From Paraphysomonas bandaiensis (taxonomy: Eukaryota > Chrysophyceae), in assembly GCA_965644295.1 (NCBI GenBank), contig CBFFRP010000058.1, forward strand, positions 239,561 to 303,560: a stretch of DNA of 64,000 nucleotides, read 5' to 3'. The position numbers and the translations under genes were made by a program. Positions 11,422 through 24,900 of this stretch are shown in pieces. The notes under the pieces were generated by a model. It made no database searches. It saw only the letters and a list, made by a program, of their open reading frames with translations, and was not told the DNA's origin. The number at the start of each line of letters is the position of its first letter. Position 1 is the stretch's first letter.

Positions 11422-13412
11422 CATACATACATACATACATACATACATACATACATACATACATACATACATACATACATACATACATACATACATACAT
11501 ACATACATACATACATACATACATACATACATACATACATACATACATACATACATACATACATACATACATACATACATACATACATACATACATACAT
11601 ACAGTTTGATGTTGTACTGATATAGTTTTATAGGAAGGTGAAACAGCTCTTCACTGGGCTGCCGCTAAAGGTCACAAAGATATTGTTGAGTATCTCATCA
11701 GAGAAGGAGCAGATATCAATATACGAGACACTGTAAGTAGCCCCTCTATGCATACATACATACACACGTACATACATATACCTATATGGATACATACATG
11801 CAGAGTCGTGTTTTACTTATATAGTTTTATGTTATGAAGTCTCATTTGTGGATACTGTTATTTATTTTTATAGGGTGGTGAAACAGCTCTTCACTTGGCT
11901 ACCACTCATAGTCACAGAGATATTGCTGAGTATCTTATAAAAGAAGGAGCAGATATCAATATACAAGACGATGTAAGTAACCCCTCTATACATACATACG
12001 CACACACATACATACATATATGCATATAGCGTTCTGTTATATACATATATACAGTTATGTAATGAGGTCTCATATGTGATTACTGTTATTGCTTTATAGA
12101 TTGGTTGGTCAACTCTTCACAAGGCTGCTTTCGGTGGTTTCAGAGAGATAACTGAGTATCTTATTCGAGAAGGAGCAGATATTGACGTACAAAACATAGT
12201 AAGCAAGCCCTCTATACATATATACACACATTCCTATATACATACATACAGAGTTGTTTGTGATTACTGTTATTGTTTTATAGGATGGTTGCACAGCTCT
12301 TAAATTTGCCGCCGAATTTGGTCACAGTGATATAGCTGAGTATCTTATAAAAGAAGGAGCAGAAATAAATATAGCAGACAAAGTATGTGACCCCTTTATA
12401 GACAAATACATTATATACATTGTTATGTTTTATATATACATTTATGTTATGAGGTCTCATATGTGGTTGCTGTTATTGTTTATAGTTTGGTCGTACAGCT
12501 CTTTATGTGGCTGCCACTTTTGGTTTCAGAGATATTACTGAGTATCTTATAAGAGCAGGAGCAAATACGACTGTGCGAAGCCTAGTAAGTAACCCCTCTA
12601 TACACATTGATACATGCATAAATACATATATACGTACAAATGCATACAGTGTTATGTTATAGGGGCTCGTATCTGATTATTGTTTTGTAGGTTGGTGAAA
12701 CAGCTCTTCACAAGGCTGTCTCTAATGGTCACAGAGATATAGTTGAGTATCTTATAAGAGCAGGAGCAGATATCACTGTACAAGACGGAGTAAGTAACCC
12801 CACTATACATATACTTATATATGCATGCAGTGTTGTGTTATATACATATATATGTTACATAGGCTCATTTGTAAATATGCATATTACATACGGACTCATT
12901 ATGTGAATGACGATACATATATATATGTTATGTGGTGATGCACTGTGTCACTTCTTTTATTATGTTTATTGTTATCTTTTGCAGCTTGGAAAGACTCCCG
13001 TTGACTTGGCAAATGATAATGCGATGCGTTCTATCATCAGAAAAGCATATGTTAGTATGCATACTGTATGCTCATCCTATTCGTAGAACCAGAGATATAT
13101 AACATCATTTAAATCATATATCTATTGTATAGGCTGAGAGACAGAGACAGCAAGAAGAGGAAGCTGCTCCTGCAGAGGTATGTGTGTGATGATGGATGTA
13201 GCTATATGGTATTATATGTTAGATATTATTGAAATGGTTGATGTCTTATACTGGTGTGGTGCTTGTTTTGGTTATAATGATATGGACTTAGCTATATGGT
13301 ATGATATGTTAGATATTATTGAAATGGTTGGTGTCTTATACTGGTGTGGTGCTTGTTTTGATTATAATTAATTAATTTCATGTGTATTGTATAGGCTGAG
13401 AGGCAGAGCTAG
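10905..13412 (+). CDS. Ankyrin-repeat protein with one repeat per exon
   Basis: Ten exons: 10905-11000, 11634-11732, 11874-11972, 12100-12198, 12284-12382, 12486-12584, 12691-12789, 12985-13050, 13133-13177 and 13395-13412. They join to 272 residues. Exons 2-7 are each exactly 99 nt, phase 0 at both ends, and each encodes one 33-residue ankyrin repeat, for example [20 protein letters not shown]. Exon 1 holds a capping repeat ([20 protein letters not shown]) and exon 8 a truncated last repeat ([12 protein letters not shown]). The tail is a short charged segment ([15 protein letters not shown], then AERQS). Introns start GTAAGT or close and end TTATAG or similar. Intron 1 (633 nt) is mostly an (ACAT)n microsatellite without stops, so retention would extend exon 1 in frame. 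Ankyrin repeats bind proteins; the partner is unknown. Confidence 0.88.
11032..11603. repeat. (ACAT)n microsatellite in ankyrin intron 1
   Basis: About 545 bp of nearly pure ACAT, with two single-base interruptions (near 11145 and 11417), preceded by a short (CTAC)n run. It fills most of intron 1 of the ankyrin gene. ACAT has no stop codon in any of the six frames, giving long spurious ORFs (TYIH on plus, MYVC on minus). Confidence 0.97.
13201..13368 (+). repeat. 90-bp tandem duplication in the last ankyrin intron
   Basis: Two nearly identical units start at 13201 and 13291 (gctatatggtatgatatg and what follows) and differ at only a few bases. They lie within the intron between exons 9 and 10 of the ankyrin gene. 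The duplication looks recent and has no evident coding role. Confidence 0.85.
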
Positions 13413-14143
13413 GGCTGGGTCTAGTCTTTGACCTATATTTAACAAACATTAAGTATGTAACTATACGTTACTTAGCTTTATCTGTTAGATAACGACATAA
13501 TGTGTAGTTGAACTTAGTAAGAAATCTTGCTTAGATAACACTTTATGCAGAAAAATTGTAATTTATAAGAGAAATCGATCATCATTCACAGTCATTCTCC
13601 AACTCATGTTATTTCTACTACACCAATGATTGGTGACCAATCATTTTTAGTACGATCTTACATCGTCACTATGTTGTACAGTCAATATATTTATTTCAGT
13701 TTCAGTACTACAATAGCTACCATATCATTGGTTCTCATAATACGGTTAGCTAGTTCTGTATTCTTTGAGTAACGGTTATAATTCAAATCTTAGAAACTAC
13801 AGCATTTAATTGCTCACAAGCAGAAAAACAACAACATAATCAACACTGGCACTTCAGTAGCGAACGCCCTTGGAATGGGGCACATACTATGGAAAAACCA
13901 CTAAAGAAACGTCTTTCTATCGGCTTATAAAAAATGCCAAGCGACATATGGCTTGTCTCCCTATTTCTCAGCTTCGAGTTATTTCAAGATCACTATATAC
14001 AGCAGGATAAAAACTGCTGTAAAAAAAATAGATCAAGTTATTCCAGTAGCAACAACTTACTTACTACTTATCTATACATAGTTTAACAATAACTTCTCTG
14101 TTAATAGAATTTATATACTGAATCATCATAAACTGAACACTGT
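13413..14143. other. AT-rich intergenic region
   Basis: No gene, RNA or clear repeat is visible between the end of the ankyrin gene and dispersed-element copy B. Base composition is AT-rich throughout. Confidence 0.5.
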
Positions 14144-14280
14144 ATCGTATAATTTTGTTCCAAAATGCCTCTAATATTGAGATAATAATTACCTGTATTC
14201 TAGCCGTAGTTGTATTGCAGTAATATGGAGTAATTTGTATTCAATATATTTCCGAAAAATGAAGTGCTGACTGCCGATAC
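14144..14280 (+). repeat. Dispersed element family 1, copy B
   Basis: The copy shares the ordered blocks of the family: TTTTGTTC, GCCTCTAATATTGAG, AGCCGTAGTTGTATT, CCGAAAAAT and TGCTGACTGCCGATAC. It is in plus orientation and ends about 225 bp upstream of the patatin-like gene start. Class unknown. Confidence 0.78.
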
Positions 14281-14505
14281 AGATATACACTCACCTTTTC
14301 ATCTTGCTTTTGTAATGCTCTCCAGACCAAAAAAAAACAAAAAACAGGGTTTTCATAGAAATCCCAGTATTTATGATACCAGATTACAAGAAATACACAG
14401 TATCTGTACCACTGCAAACATACATATACAGTGTATATATAGAGAGAGCTCTATATGAGCATATGAGTGCATAGTATTAAGTATATATATACATATATAT
14501 ATCCC

Positions 14506-15323
14506 ATGAAACGAACTCTTAGTCATTTAAATCATACTTTATTATCATTTTCATTTAGTGGTGCAGGATGGTTAACACCATTTCATCTTGGAGTGATTAA
14601 TGCTCTCAGAGACTGTCATATGCTCTCAAGTAACTGTATTGTCTCTGGCTCATCAGGTATGTATATATAATCCACTGTATGATATCTTATATATATATAA
14701 AAACAGGTGGGGCAATAGCCGCAAGTGTATGTAATACTCATATAAGTGAAAAACATGCATTAGATATGTTTGTTAAAGCAACACATAAAACACGAGTGAT
14801 GTCCAACATCGACCACACATTAAAAGAGATGTTAAGAGAATCACTTCCAATTAATTCATATCAATATTGTAATGATCGTCTTCATATTACTGTGACACAA
14901 GTTTCACCTAAATTTCAACGATCTCCAACAATTATATCGAAATTCAATTCAGATGAGGATTTAATTCAGTGCATTGCAGCATCATGCTTCATACCACTGT
15001 ATAGTGCACCTAGATTAACTACTACTTTTCGTGGTCAGCAATGTATTGATGGTGGTGTATATGCCTTCCAGCCACCCGTGGGAGAAATCACCGTAAGTCC
15101 ATTACCGCGAATTGGAAGATACCTTCCCAATCCACGCCGCGCAGATATCCATCCAGATTTGATCACAGGGTTTGGTATTCCTGAATCTCGGCTTATTAAA
15201 TTGGCATTCATGCCAGGATCACCAGATGTTTTGTTTGAGCTATTCCAAGCGGGAAATGAAGCAGCGAATGTCTGGATTTCATCGCGTTCGTTTACGGAAC
15301 CGGAGAAGGCGACAACAATATAG
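14506..15323 (+). CDS. Patatin-like phospholipase / lipid acyl hydrolase
   Basis: Two exons (14506-14656 and 14707-15323; 50-nt intron) join to 255 residues. Patatin-family enzymes use a Ser-Asp dyad to release fatty acids from glycerolipids. The oxyanion-hole loop is SFSGAGWLTPFHLGV, as in PNPLA lipases. The nucleophile motif is GSSGG (Ser50), split by the intron and restored by splicing. The catalytic Asp lies in CIDGGVY. CIAASCFIPLY before it also fits the fold. The start chosen is the ATG before KRTLSHLNH; an upstream in-frame GTG is less likely. It is shorter than most PNPLA proteins and has no extra domain. Substrate not predictable. Confidence 0.87.
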
Positions 15324-15723
15324 CTTATTGTAGGGAAGACACATAATAGTTATTTAGTTCGTTCTTCGTGATATTATTATAGCTACTTATTGTTTTGATG
15401 TTCTGTATTCACGTTTCTGTCGCATACTCAGCTGTTATTGCAATCTAGTTCTTGTTGCCTATACCACAACATCTAATGTATTATGAAAAAATAACTTTGT
15501 CACCATAACTCTCTATTTTTCTGCTCTCTAACTTCGCTTTGACCTGATGCTGCATTGGTTTCACTTTAACTTGCTGTAACCTCATTGCTTTTTTGAATAT
15601 ATACGATTTCGCCGTCAGGCGCACTAAAATCTAAGACATATCGAAAATAATAGCATTACTGATAACTTGTTACTTTATTATTATTCTTATACCTGTATAC
15701 CAACAAAATTGTTTTGCTTAATG
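15324..15723. other. Intergenic region before Copia relic
   Basis: Nothing recognisable is present. The stretch is AT-rich with no ORF of note. Confidence 0.4.
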
Positions 15724-15988
15724 TTGAAATGGTTGTTTCAATTCTCCGAGAATCCTGTGTATCATTTTGACATCAAGTATCACAGGGTGAGAGAGCATGT
15801 ATGTTAATGGAAAATTTCCTACTGCAAAGTTGATTCTTGTGTCCACGGATGATATGGCGGCCGATATTTTCACGAAGGCGTTGTCTACGAAGGTTTTCAG
15901 CCGCCATGAGAAAACGAGTACCGGGGTTAAGAAAAGCATGTCAACCAGAGTGGAGGAGCAGCAGAAGAAACGACCCCAAAGAGGCTAA
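15724..15988 (+). pseudogene. Ty1/Copia RNase H C-terminal remnant
   Basis: Two frames together resemble the end of Copia polyproteins. The first reads SENPVYHFDIKYHRVREHV, matching the NP-H-K-I--HF-RE pattern of Copia RNase H. After a stop and frame change the second reads LILVSTDDMAADIFTKALST, matching the TxDQ-ADIFTK ending. The reading frame is broken, so this is a relic. A G-rich tract resembling a polypurine tract (gagtgggggtat, near 16159-16170) follows, where a 3' LTR would begin. No LTR end was identified with confidence. Confidence 0.75.
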
Positions 15989-17474
15989 AGGTGTGTTTTA
16001 GCGGGTGAATACCCCACATAACTGTATATCTAGTTGACTGCTAGTTAAATATGCATCTTTAAAACATTTCACATCTATATTACATATTATGAGACTAGAT
16101 AGTCATAGCATAAAGATTACTGTGCTCACTTTTGTTTCGTCTCACTGCATTCTACATTGAGTGGGGGTATTAGAATATGGATTATATTCTAGTATATTCA
16201 TTGCGGCACTTCAAGACAATGTACAAGAATACAGTGAAATATGGTGATGTACAAATGCTGTGATGATATTGAGAAACTGAAATGGTTTGATCTTTCAGGA
16301 TATGTTTAGTAACGAGAGGTTCACATATGTAGGAGAATATGTGTAGAGAAAAGTAAGATTGTGTTGTTTATCACTTTCGTGTAAACGATATTAATTAATC
16401 TATCTAGTCTAACGACAAATTCTCTCTGAGATCTAGTTAAGAATGAGCGATTTCCAACATTAAATTGATCTTTGTAAGGCACAGTACTATAATAAAAAGT
16501 AATGAAGTTGTGGTAATGCGATTGTTGCAATTAAGGTAGTGTTCTATTGCCATCATCAACATGTTATCCACAAGTTGATCTATATAGCAGCAACTAGTTG
16601 TTGTGGGTTTCTAGATTCTGTTTTTCATTTCTGCACAGAATACAGAATAGCTGCCCCATACTGACAGCGTAACTGGTGAGTGTTGCGACCGCGTACCTCT
16701 ACCTATGAACACATGGCTTAGTTCAGCCCATCCCCATCCGGGTTCTCACTGCATATTCAGTGCTAAATACCGTGCGATAATTTAGCATATTGGTTTGTTG
16801 GTTTCAGTAGGTAGCTAGCACATAACGTATGGGACTTAATCAAGTATTAGTTCCCATGTGTGACCAACTCGGTCACAGTGACTAAGAAGAGTATCCCACA
16901 TAACTCATTTGACTGTGACCACACGTGGCATCTCGCGTGCCCTACTTACATAGCTATAGTGCGTTGCTACATGATGTGCTTCAAAGCGCGAGCGCGACTA
17001 ACTATTAACGCATTCATCAGACAACGAATAATCACTCATATTAATTATAGCAACACAGAAGTAAAGAACTAGACAACCGTATTTGATAGACACGTTTAGC
17101 CATATTATAGTCTTGTGAGTTCACAGCTAAGTTATCAAAAGAGACTGCATCATAGTGGGGTGGTTTGTACAGTGTACGCAACCTTGTTTTGAATAGAATA
17201 TCTTCTGTATACGACAACCGACTCTATGCGCTGCTATTGACGATTCTGGTGTCCAGCAAATTTATCAATTAACCTGTCAAATTCTCGGAGATGGCATGTG
17301 GTTGCAATGAATTTCCAAATTTGATACGGGTATCGTGACCTTCATATGCAAGTAACAATCGATTATCCTTTAATTGGTCTCCGAAAGACAAATTCTATGA
17401 AAATTCATTGTATTATTTAATATGGCATCAGTATTTTTTACATTCTATCTGCTAAATAATAATGCCACTCGACA
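15989..17474. other. Probable Copia 3' LTR remains and unassigned DNA
   Basis: It begins just after the Copia RNase H relic. A polypurine-like tract lies near 16165. A segment at about 16800-16858 (cagtaggtagctagcac... aagtattagtt) resembles one at about 37115-37175 next to the Copia gag relic, which suggests shared transposon-derived DNA. No intact gene is seen. Confidence 0.4.
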
Positions 17475-17946
17475 ATGATATATATAGAGAGAGCACAACA
17501 TATTCGGAATCTGCAGTTTCGCGCAAAACACAATTGCTTGATCACGGACCGAGAGAACAAATATTATGATCCTGGCCCCCTTGAGGCCGAATTGCAGATA
17601 CCGACGGGTGAATCAAAAGCAGAAGCAGCCCCAAAAGTGGATGCAATTGGGCGTTACTTATCACTACTTATCTCTATGGGTAGAGTCCCCACCAAAAAAA
17701 GTGACATTACCCCACACATGAAAGCCCTAAAATTGATGTATCCAAAATTGGGGATCCAATCTCCCCAGAGTTGGCGAGATGCGACAACGGATAGGTAATG
17801 TTCTCCGCAAGATCCATTTTAAAGGGGCAGCGGTGACACCCGCAGAATGGAACGACATCAACACTAAATTTATATCAGAATTTAAACCACATAGTGTACT
17901 CGATTATTACAATTACGTTGTAGGACAAGTAGCAACGCAACGATAA
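17475..17946 (+). pseudogene. Unidentified broken ORF
   Basis: An ORF of 107 codons (17475-17798) ends near QSPQSWRDA. A second reading frame overlaps it (from 17779) and encodes MRQRIGNVLRKIHFKGAAV onward to a stop at 17946. The sequence is hydrophilic with ordinary amino-acid composition, unlike the surrounding AT-rich noise. The pair looks like one gene split by a frameshift. I do not recognise the family. A gag-like or other transposon protein is possible given the neighbouring Copia debris. Confidence 0.35.
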
Positions 17947-18959
17947 TAGGAGCCATTAACAACCAATTTAATATGAAAACACCTTCAACTCTAAATTAAA
18001 CGGAGACGTCTATATAAGCTGGTGCTGATTCTTAACGCCAATTGCTAATAATAAGACTTTCAATATAACAAAAACCTAAATTCTAATGAACGATGACATA
18101 TATTCGGCGAATAACAATGAATGATGTGAAATGTTGATCACAATTTCAGTAATTATTAATTGAGTGAGCTAACAGTTAAAGTTAAACCATCCTTTCATAT
18201 ATGTTGGAATACTTATATTCACCTCAATAACCCACAATAATAGTATATGGTTTCCTGGCACTGGAGTGGTTATATTTTGTCTGTCATGTCAAGACATCAG
18301 TCGTTTTAACGCATGATGAGCTGAGCCTGATAGTTGAGAATCAGTTACTTGAGCGAGTATTACCTTGATTTTAACCACAAACACCAAGAACTTACACAAC
18401 AATTTCTTGTCACTGTGATTGCACCTGTTATACTACACCAGGATCGTCCTAACTGTTTTCATCATATTACTCTCGGAATCAATGGACTGAATTTCTACAT
18501 TATTATTGAGTTTGATATTCAACATGATTTTTTCAACGGCACACATTTTCGTCCAGCGCATTGACAGTAGCATACACAAGAAACTACATCATTTCTATCA
18601 ACAGCACACAATTAGTCAGATAAAGAGCACGACAAAATACGGTATAGTAAACAAGCAAAGGTGAACGAGAGGAAAACAATCGATCTTAACTATATATCAT
18701 ATAATTATGAGATACAAGAAAGCTATCTACACATACAAGCATGCTGATCATCTGTATAGTCACGCTAATCGTAAGTATGCACACATCACCGTAACTATGT
18801 ACAGTGTAATCGTACGTATGCACGGTATAGAGTGGAATGAGAAGGAGTGACGGATCGCATACTCAAACTGGTATATATATCGCCAAAAGTTAACAGCGCT
18901 ATATATATCAACTTCTTGTACACATAAATTCATGATAAATTTGAAGCTGAACACATGAC
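17947..18959. other. AT-rich intergenic region
   Basis: No convincing gene is present. A 76-codon ORF at 18334-18564 has no family signature and is probably chance. The region ends at the stop codon of the giant minus-strand gene. Confidence 0.45.
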
Positions 18960-21900
18960 TCAATCGGAGCCGAACATTTCGGAATCCCAAAAAGAATTAC
19001 GACTACACTTGTCGCTTTCAGCGCTGCTACTTCCACTGCTGTCGTTCCAGAAACATGGTCCCTGCACGTTCCTATCTGGATTTTCATCAGTAGAATCCAA
19101 CCAACCATAGAATTCTTCTGAATGGCTGGCCGAGTTGGAGCTGCTAGACCAAAAACTTGCCTCAGAAAACGCGACACTAAAGTTTTCTTCTGTAATTTTA
19201 TCACTCTGCGCGCACTCTGCTATCATATCATGATGTGTTATTATCTCATTAGACTTGCTGAAAACTTCATCGTCTGAGGAATCAGGAACCGCATGCTCAT
19301 CACAGAGGGTTGACACTACCTGTTCGATGTTGGAAGAGACGGTACCATCCTTGTGTGGCAAGCTATCTGTTGGATAAACATTACCACTGAAAGAGTTATC
19401 GCTGCTGCTGTCATAGTCTCGAATAAAAGAGTATAGTTTATACGATACCAGAGGGACCAGTACGCAAATAAAAATGGGGTTGTTTTTTAAGAATACACCC
19501 ACGAGGAATAGCACACTGACAGCGAGTGGTTGAAACGTGTGAATTACAACACGTTGTATAGTAGGTGACATTGCACCCATTCGTTGCAACATGCCCACGA
19601 ACATAGCACTGAGTGTAAAGCGTCCAATACGGGACCATGATCGGGACCAAGGGTTCCACATAGTAGAATATGGCCCAATATAATGAGAGAAGCGCCATTT
19701 TCTTGACAAATCTCCGGGGGAGTATGTGTGATAGCTCATGACAATAACACTCTCAAGTAGTTCCGGAAATCGTTTTGCTATATTGGTAGACACAAATAAA
19801 TATCTGGGAGCATCGAGAATGACATTCGTCGTACTCTCAACGGTAGATGTGCAAACCTTCTGGACTGCCTGATGAATAGCAAGTCCAGCACTTCGCACCT
19901 CATTCCGAGCTAGATCTGGAATGAAAAAGTGGACGATGGCGCACTCAGAGGTCTGCGATCACAGTTACACCACATGAATAAAACAAAATTCACTTTTCTA
20001 ACCTCATAGAAAACCATCTCGATAACGAACTGCAAGATGCAAGCAATCAGAAACAGTCTCTGCCGATACTGTCATGTACACACACACCACAAACTTAATT
20101 TTCACAAACCTGCCATTCAATCCCTCGCTCAAGACCACGCAATACAGAGAAATACACAAAAAAGAGATTAAGCAACGCAACCACAGTCCAGGCGATGGCC
20201 TTCACCATCGGCGTCACAACAAAAGAATGCCTGAAACTACAGACAGAGTTAACATATACTGACTCCAAAAAAGCAGGTACTTACTCTTCTTCACTCTTCG
20301 TCAAAAATATCTGAATGTAAAAAAATTAACACGCACAGGATTAATTTCAACTGTATACCTTTGCAGCAGGAGTATCCCGCCCAAGCAAATCAATGATGAA
20401 AAGGTGCAATATTTCCATTCCGATTTGAACGTCAGTGGCAAAGCGAAGCTTTTCGAACTTCGCCTGTGTCTCAGTCCGTACAAAACTCAACTCCTCCTTT
20501 ATCATCGTTTCCGCGCTCCTTGTTCTGGGAGAGAAAAAGATAGTCCTCTCTATCTGTTTGGAGAACTCACCAGTGGGGTCAATTCCCCACATACTGTCGA
20601 ATGCTTCTTTCTGATTACGCTTCATGCTTTGTCGCTGATCAGCAATATCTACTGTAAGCTCAAGAAATAGGTCATTCACAGCACGATCACTATGGCCGAA
20701 CTGGATATCGTTAACATCACTATTTCTTAGTTGGAGAGATTGTCGATGCTGCATCAAAGTGTGTGTCGTTTTGAATGTGCTGGATTCTCTACGTCGAATT
20801 TCTCGAGTGGTTACACGAGAGTTGATTTTTTCCTTCACATCGAAAAGAATGTCTCGGACAGATACCGAAGCTAAATTATGGGCCGCTTCCATAGAATCAG
20901 GTACCACTCGTGTTTTTTGAATATTTGTCAATTCCATTGACGAATTCGATTTTTTGAAGACAGTTTTATGCAACCTTTTCACCGCTGCTGTAGACACTGC
21001 TGACACCCTACGGCCAACGGCAGATGCACGGCGAACAGCCCTATTCACCATTGACTCTCGCTCTTTGATCTTGAGGGCATCTGCTGTAGGGGAGGACAAA
21101 ATTTCAATGAATAGAAAATCCACCAGTAAATTGACAGGAGCTGTCACAATTGCTACGACCACAGATATCAACACTACCACCTATTCGCAACAACAATGAA
21201 CAGTGGATACGAAATATACGCAACACGTACCCAAAGAGTCATGTTTGGTGGAATATATGTACACGTATACCCTGACGGTGATGCATAATCTTCATTCCAT
21301 GAACACATGGACTTGTCGGCATCAAAAGCTGATTTTTGTCGCAGGCATGACGACTCGGTGGTGTGAGTTCCACACGACCCATCGTCCTGGGGGTATTGCT
21401 GAATATGCAGAGTAAAAACCAGCTTTTATTCTAATAAATATGGATAATTACCAAATCGTAACAGACAGCTAAAACAAACATCAGCATGCTCTGTACTGTT
21501 AGAAGATGAATTCCTAAAAAAGTGTCAATTAATATATAATAGTACCACGAAATGTTACCTGTAAGCATGCGCTCATGGTCACCATTGGCCCCACTGGCAG
21601 TGAACAGGACAAAATATCTATATTGAAAAATTGGATATTCATCCAAAGCATTCACATCCAAAGTGTATACCTATGATGCTTGCATATCTCGTCCCAGAGT
21701 CTCCAGATACCGGGTTTTGTCAAAAACACAGCAGGAAATACTTCATTTACATAAGCCGTCAAGTAATTTCTCACATCTGCAGTTGACTTGGTGGTGCTAG
21801 CTAGTTTCTTCTTCAACTCCAAATTGTTTTTGTCTTCTTTTACCTTTTTCTGTGTATAGCGCTGTCGGAGTGAGCACATTGAGATTCCAATTAAGCCACC

Positions 21901-24900
21901 GGCCCTGTGCAAGCACGACACATAGAAAAAATAACAGAAAGTAGGAACTGTGACGAAATACGTACCACATGACGCCATACAGCAACACTACAATCATGGT
22001 ATTCTTAAGATCTTCAGCGGAATTGAAATCACTGGTCGTTGATATAGTAGTTTCGAAGTCTTCAACCACTAACTCAGTAACAGCGGCAACCTATATATTA
22101 CATATACGTCACTAGACACACTAATTCTGCCGACTAGACTACATCACCTCCAAAGCACCAGAATCCTTCCAAGAGAGTGACCGTCGCTCGGAACCACCAC
22201 TATCCACCACACACGAGCAAATGATAGACGCCGCAGTAAAAGACTGCACTGAACAGCTGAAGGATTCCCCACTCAGCACTCGACAGGCAGGCACTGTTGT
22301 GACTGTGGGGCACACCGTTTTCATTATAACAGCAGTTCCATTACACTTATGCGAAATGATCGCATCACCACCAAGTCCACCAGGACATACATGATTGTAC
22401 TCAGCATATTCTCCATTCATACATGTCGTGTTCACAGTATGAGTACCATTTATAGATTCATACACTGTCTCCACAATATTTTGAATTACAAAAGTAATTG
22501 TAGAGTTCGTACCCAGAGCACTGTCAACAAATTTCACCCGCAAAGCATTAGAATTTAAGTTTGCAGTTTCGTTGTACAGCCTTGACTTGATAGACATAGC
22601 TGACACTCTCAGGGTAGAATCAGAATTCCCATCGAAAGCTAATATTGCTGGGGCAATGCCAGACAGCTGTTCCGCAGTTGTTTGGGGAATTACAACGTCT
22701 TCGATTCTCGATATCACATTCGTAGAAAATCTGAACATTTTGTTGATGCTTTCTATCGCATTCTGTCCCTCAACCATGTCGCTAGCAACATTATATCCAT
22801 ACGTATCTAGCAAGTCGATATAATCTACTAAACTAGACAATCGTCGACGCACACTCTCTTGGGACGACGACTCTGCGGCAACAACTGCCGAGTCAATCGA
22901 ACTCAAAACTTCCGACAGACTATCATGTGATACTCCATACTCAGATGCACCAGAAAGTATAGAACTAGCTATGTTGAGGATGATTTCAGATGCCCCTGGT
23001 GAGAGTTCTTCCGAAGACTGGGTGATAGCACTGAGGGACGATTGCCATGTACGAATGCTATCAGCACTGGGTTCATCGGCATCGCATACAGATTTTAGCC
23101 TCACCAAAAGCTGTTGCCGAATCGATTTCTTTAACTCTAACTCAGCGGCACTCATTTGGCACAACTCGCCACTGAATCCCTCGATGCACTCACACACTGC
23201 GACACATGTTGTGTCTTCCATGAAACATGCTTCAACCAACACACCACTGTCAACATTCTCATACACACACTTTCCATTTCCTGTGCAATTCTGACGACAT
23301 GGTTTCATCAATTTATTGCACTCAAAGTTCTCCATATCACAAAACTCCCACACATCACAGTCACTATCGGCGCTACAGGATACAGTCACATTAATACGAG
23401 GGATTTCTGCAATTGTCTCAGCGCTGAGGCACACCGAATTATCGTCACCCTCAATACCTACATAGCCAGACAAGCACTGCCCACAAGTATTATCCGTGAT
23501 ATCACACTCTTCTCGATACAACGCTGCACAGTGAGGCGCATTTGAACAATCCTTGGTATTCAAAATCGAACTTGCAACCGACAAGGTCTCTTTGGTTCCA
23601 TCCAAACTACCCGAGTTGTCGCTGATATCTCTTGCAATTTTACTTTGTAGATCCGCAAAGTTTAGTTGCGTTTCACCAACAACAATATTACTGGTCGCCG
23701 AGGAATGGGCATTTAACACGTCGAATACCATCACATGGCACGTTAATTCGTAACCGTTGTGCTTCTGACCAGCCGGCAACGTAGAAGATCCGTACCCAGT
23801 TTCAGATCTACCTCTAACTACATTGACACTGCCTCGATTCGATAAATAACCGAATTGAAAAGATACAGGGCAGTCATCATCTGTCCAAAGAGTGGCTGCG
23901 AAAGTAAACATAGTACCCATGGCAGTGCCATTGGGGGGGGACACAGCAAATGCTCCAGCAGATGGAGGGGAGTTAACAATCACTGACAACGATGCCATTA
24001 CACGATCGTTTACAGAAAGAGAAAAAACATATGGTAAAATCCTTCCGACAAGAGAGTTCTCCATAACAACTAAATTAAAGACATGTCTACCATGTCCGAA
24101 TTCTTTTGACACCGCCGTGCGGGATAATTGAGCAAGTGTAATGGAATCATCTTCCACAACCCACTTGACCAAGGCTGGAACTGATAATTCAACGGACCCT
24201 AAGAGAGTAAGAATATCCGTAGGATTAACCTTCTGTGCAGTGCTCTTCATCGACACCGTCACCACTGGATCGGATGCTTCTCCAACGGTGATATAAACAG
24301 ATCTCTCGCTTTCCCGAGAAGAGTCTGAGACAGATACAGTGACGACAAACTCAGATGCCACATCAGTCGTCAGCAACGGGTGTGCTACAACAACAGATCG
24401 GTTGACAGACATATACAACCCGCACTCTGTCGACAATCTGGGTTTGCGCTGATAACAGCTCCAACTATACGACAGATGCGCATCATTGGAGTCAGCACCA
24501 TAGCTTTCCGATGCATCTAGAACAATACTATCCCCGACATTTACTGTTTGATGTGTCCCGCCAGAAATGACTGCAACGAGAGGTGACTTGGTTGTGGTCA
24601 CAAAGGCTGATGAGGTTGACTTCTGCCCAGAATTGCTCGTTACTTGTACAGAAAACTCGTATACAGAACCAGATTCAAGGGTGAAAGGTAGAATTCTATA
24701 TTTTGTCTGGTCTCTTGCTGATGAGGTTACTGAGCTATCGAGTGCACCATCTCTTGTAACGCTCCACGAGTACACAAGACCAGCGTAAGATTTGGACCCG
24801 TCACACTCAGACAAGTAAGCTTGTGCTTGAAGAAGAAGGGAAGCACCTACAGATATCGATCTTGATTTTGGCCCTAGAAGACGAACAGATGGAACAGCGT

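Noticed and set aside
10905-11625. Long ORFs of TYIH or MYVC repeats over the ACAT tracts (also at 35409-35773, 46063-46446 and 58718-59150)
   Set aside because: ACAT repeats contain no stop codon in any of six frames, so these ORFs are an arithmetic consequence of the repeat and not genes.
18334-18564. 76-codon ORF with fairly ordinary composition
   Set aside because: No family motif, no intron partners and AT-rich surroundings. It is probably chance.
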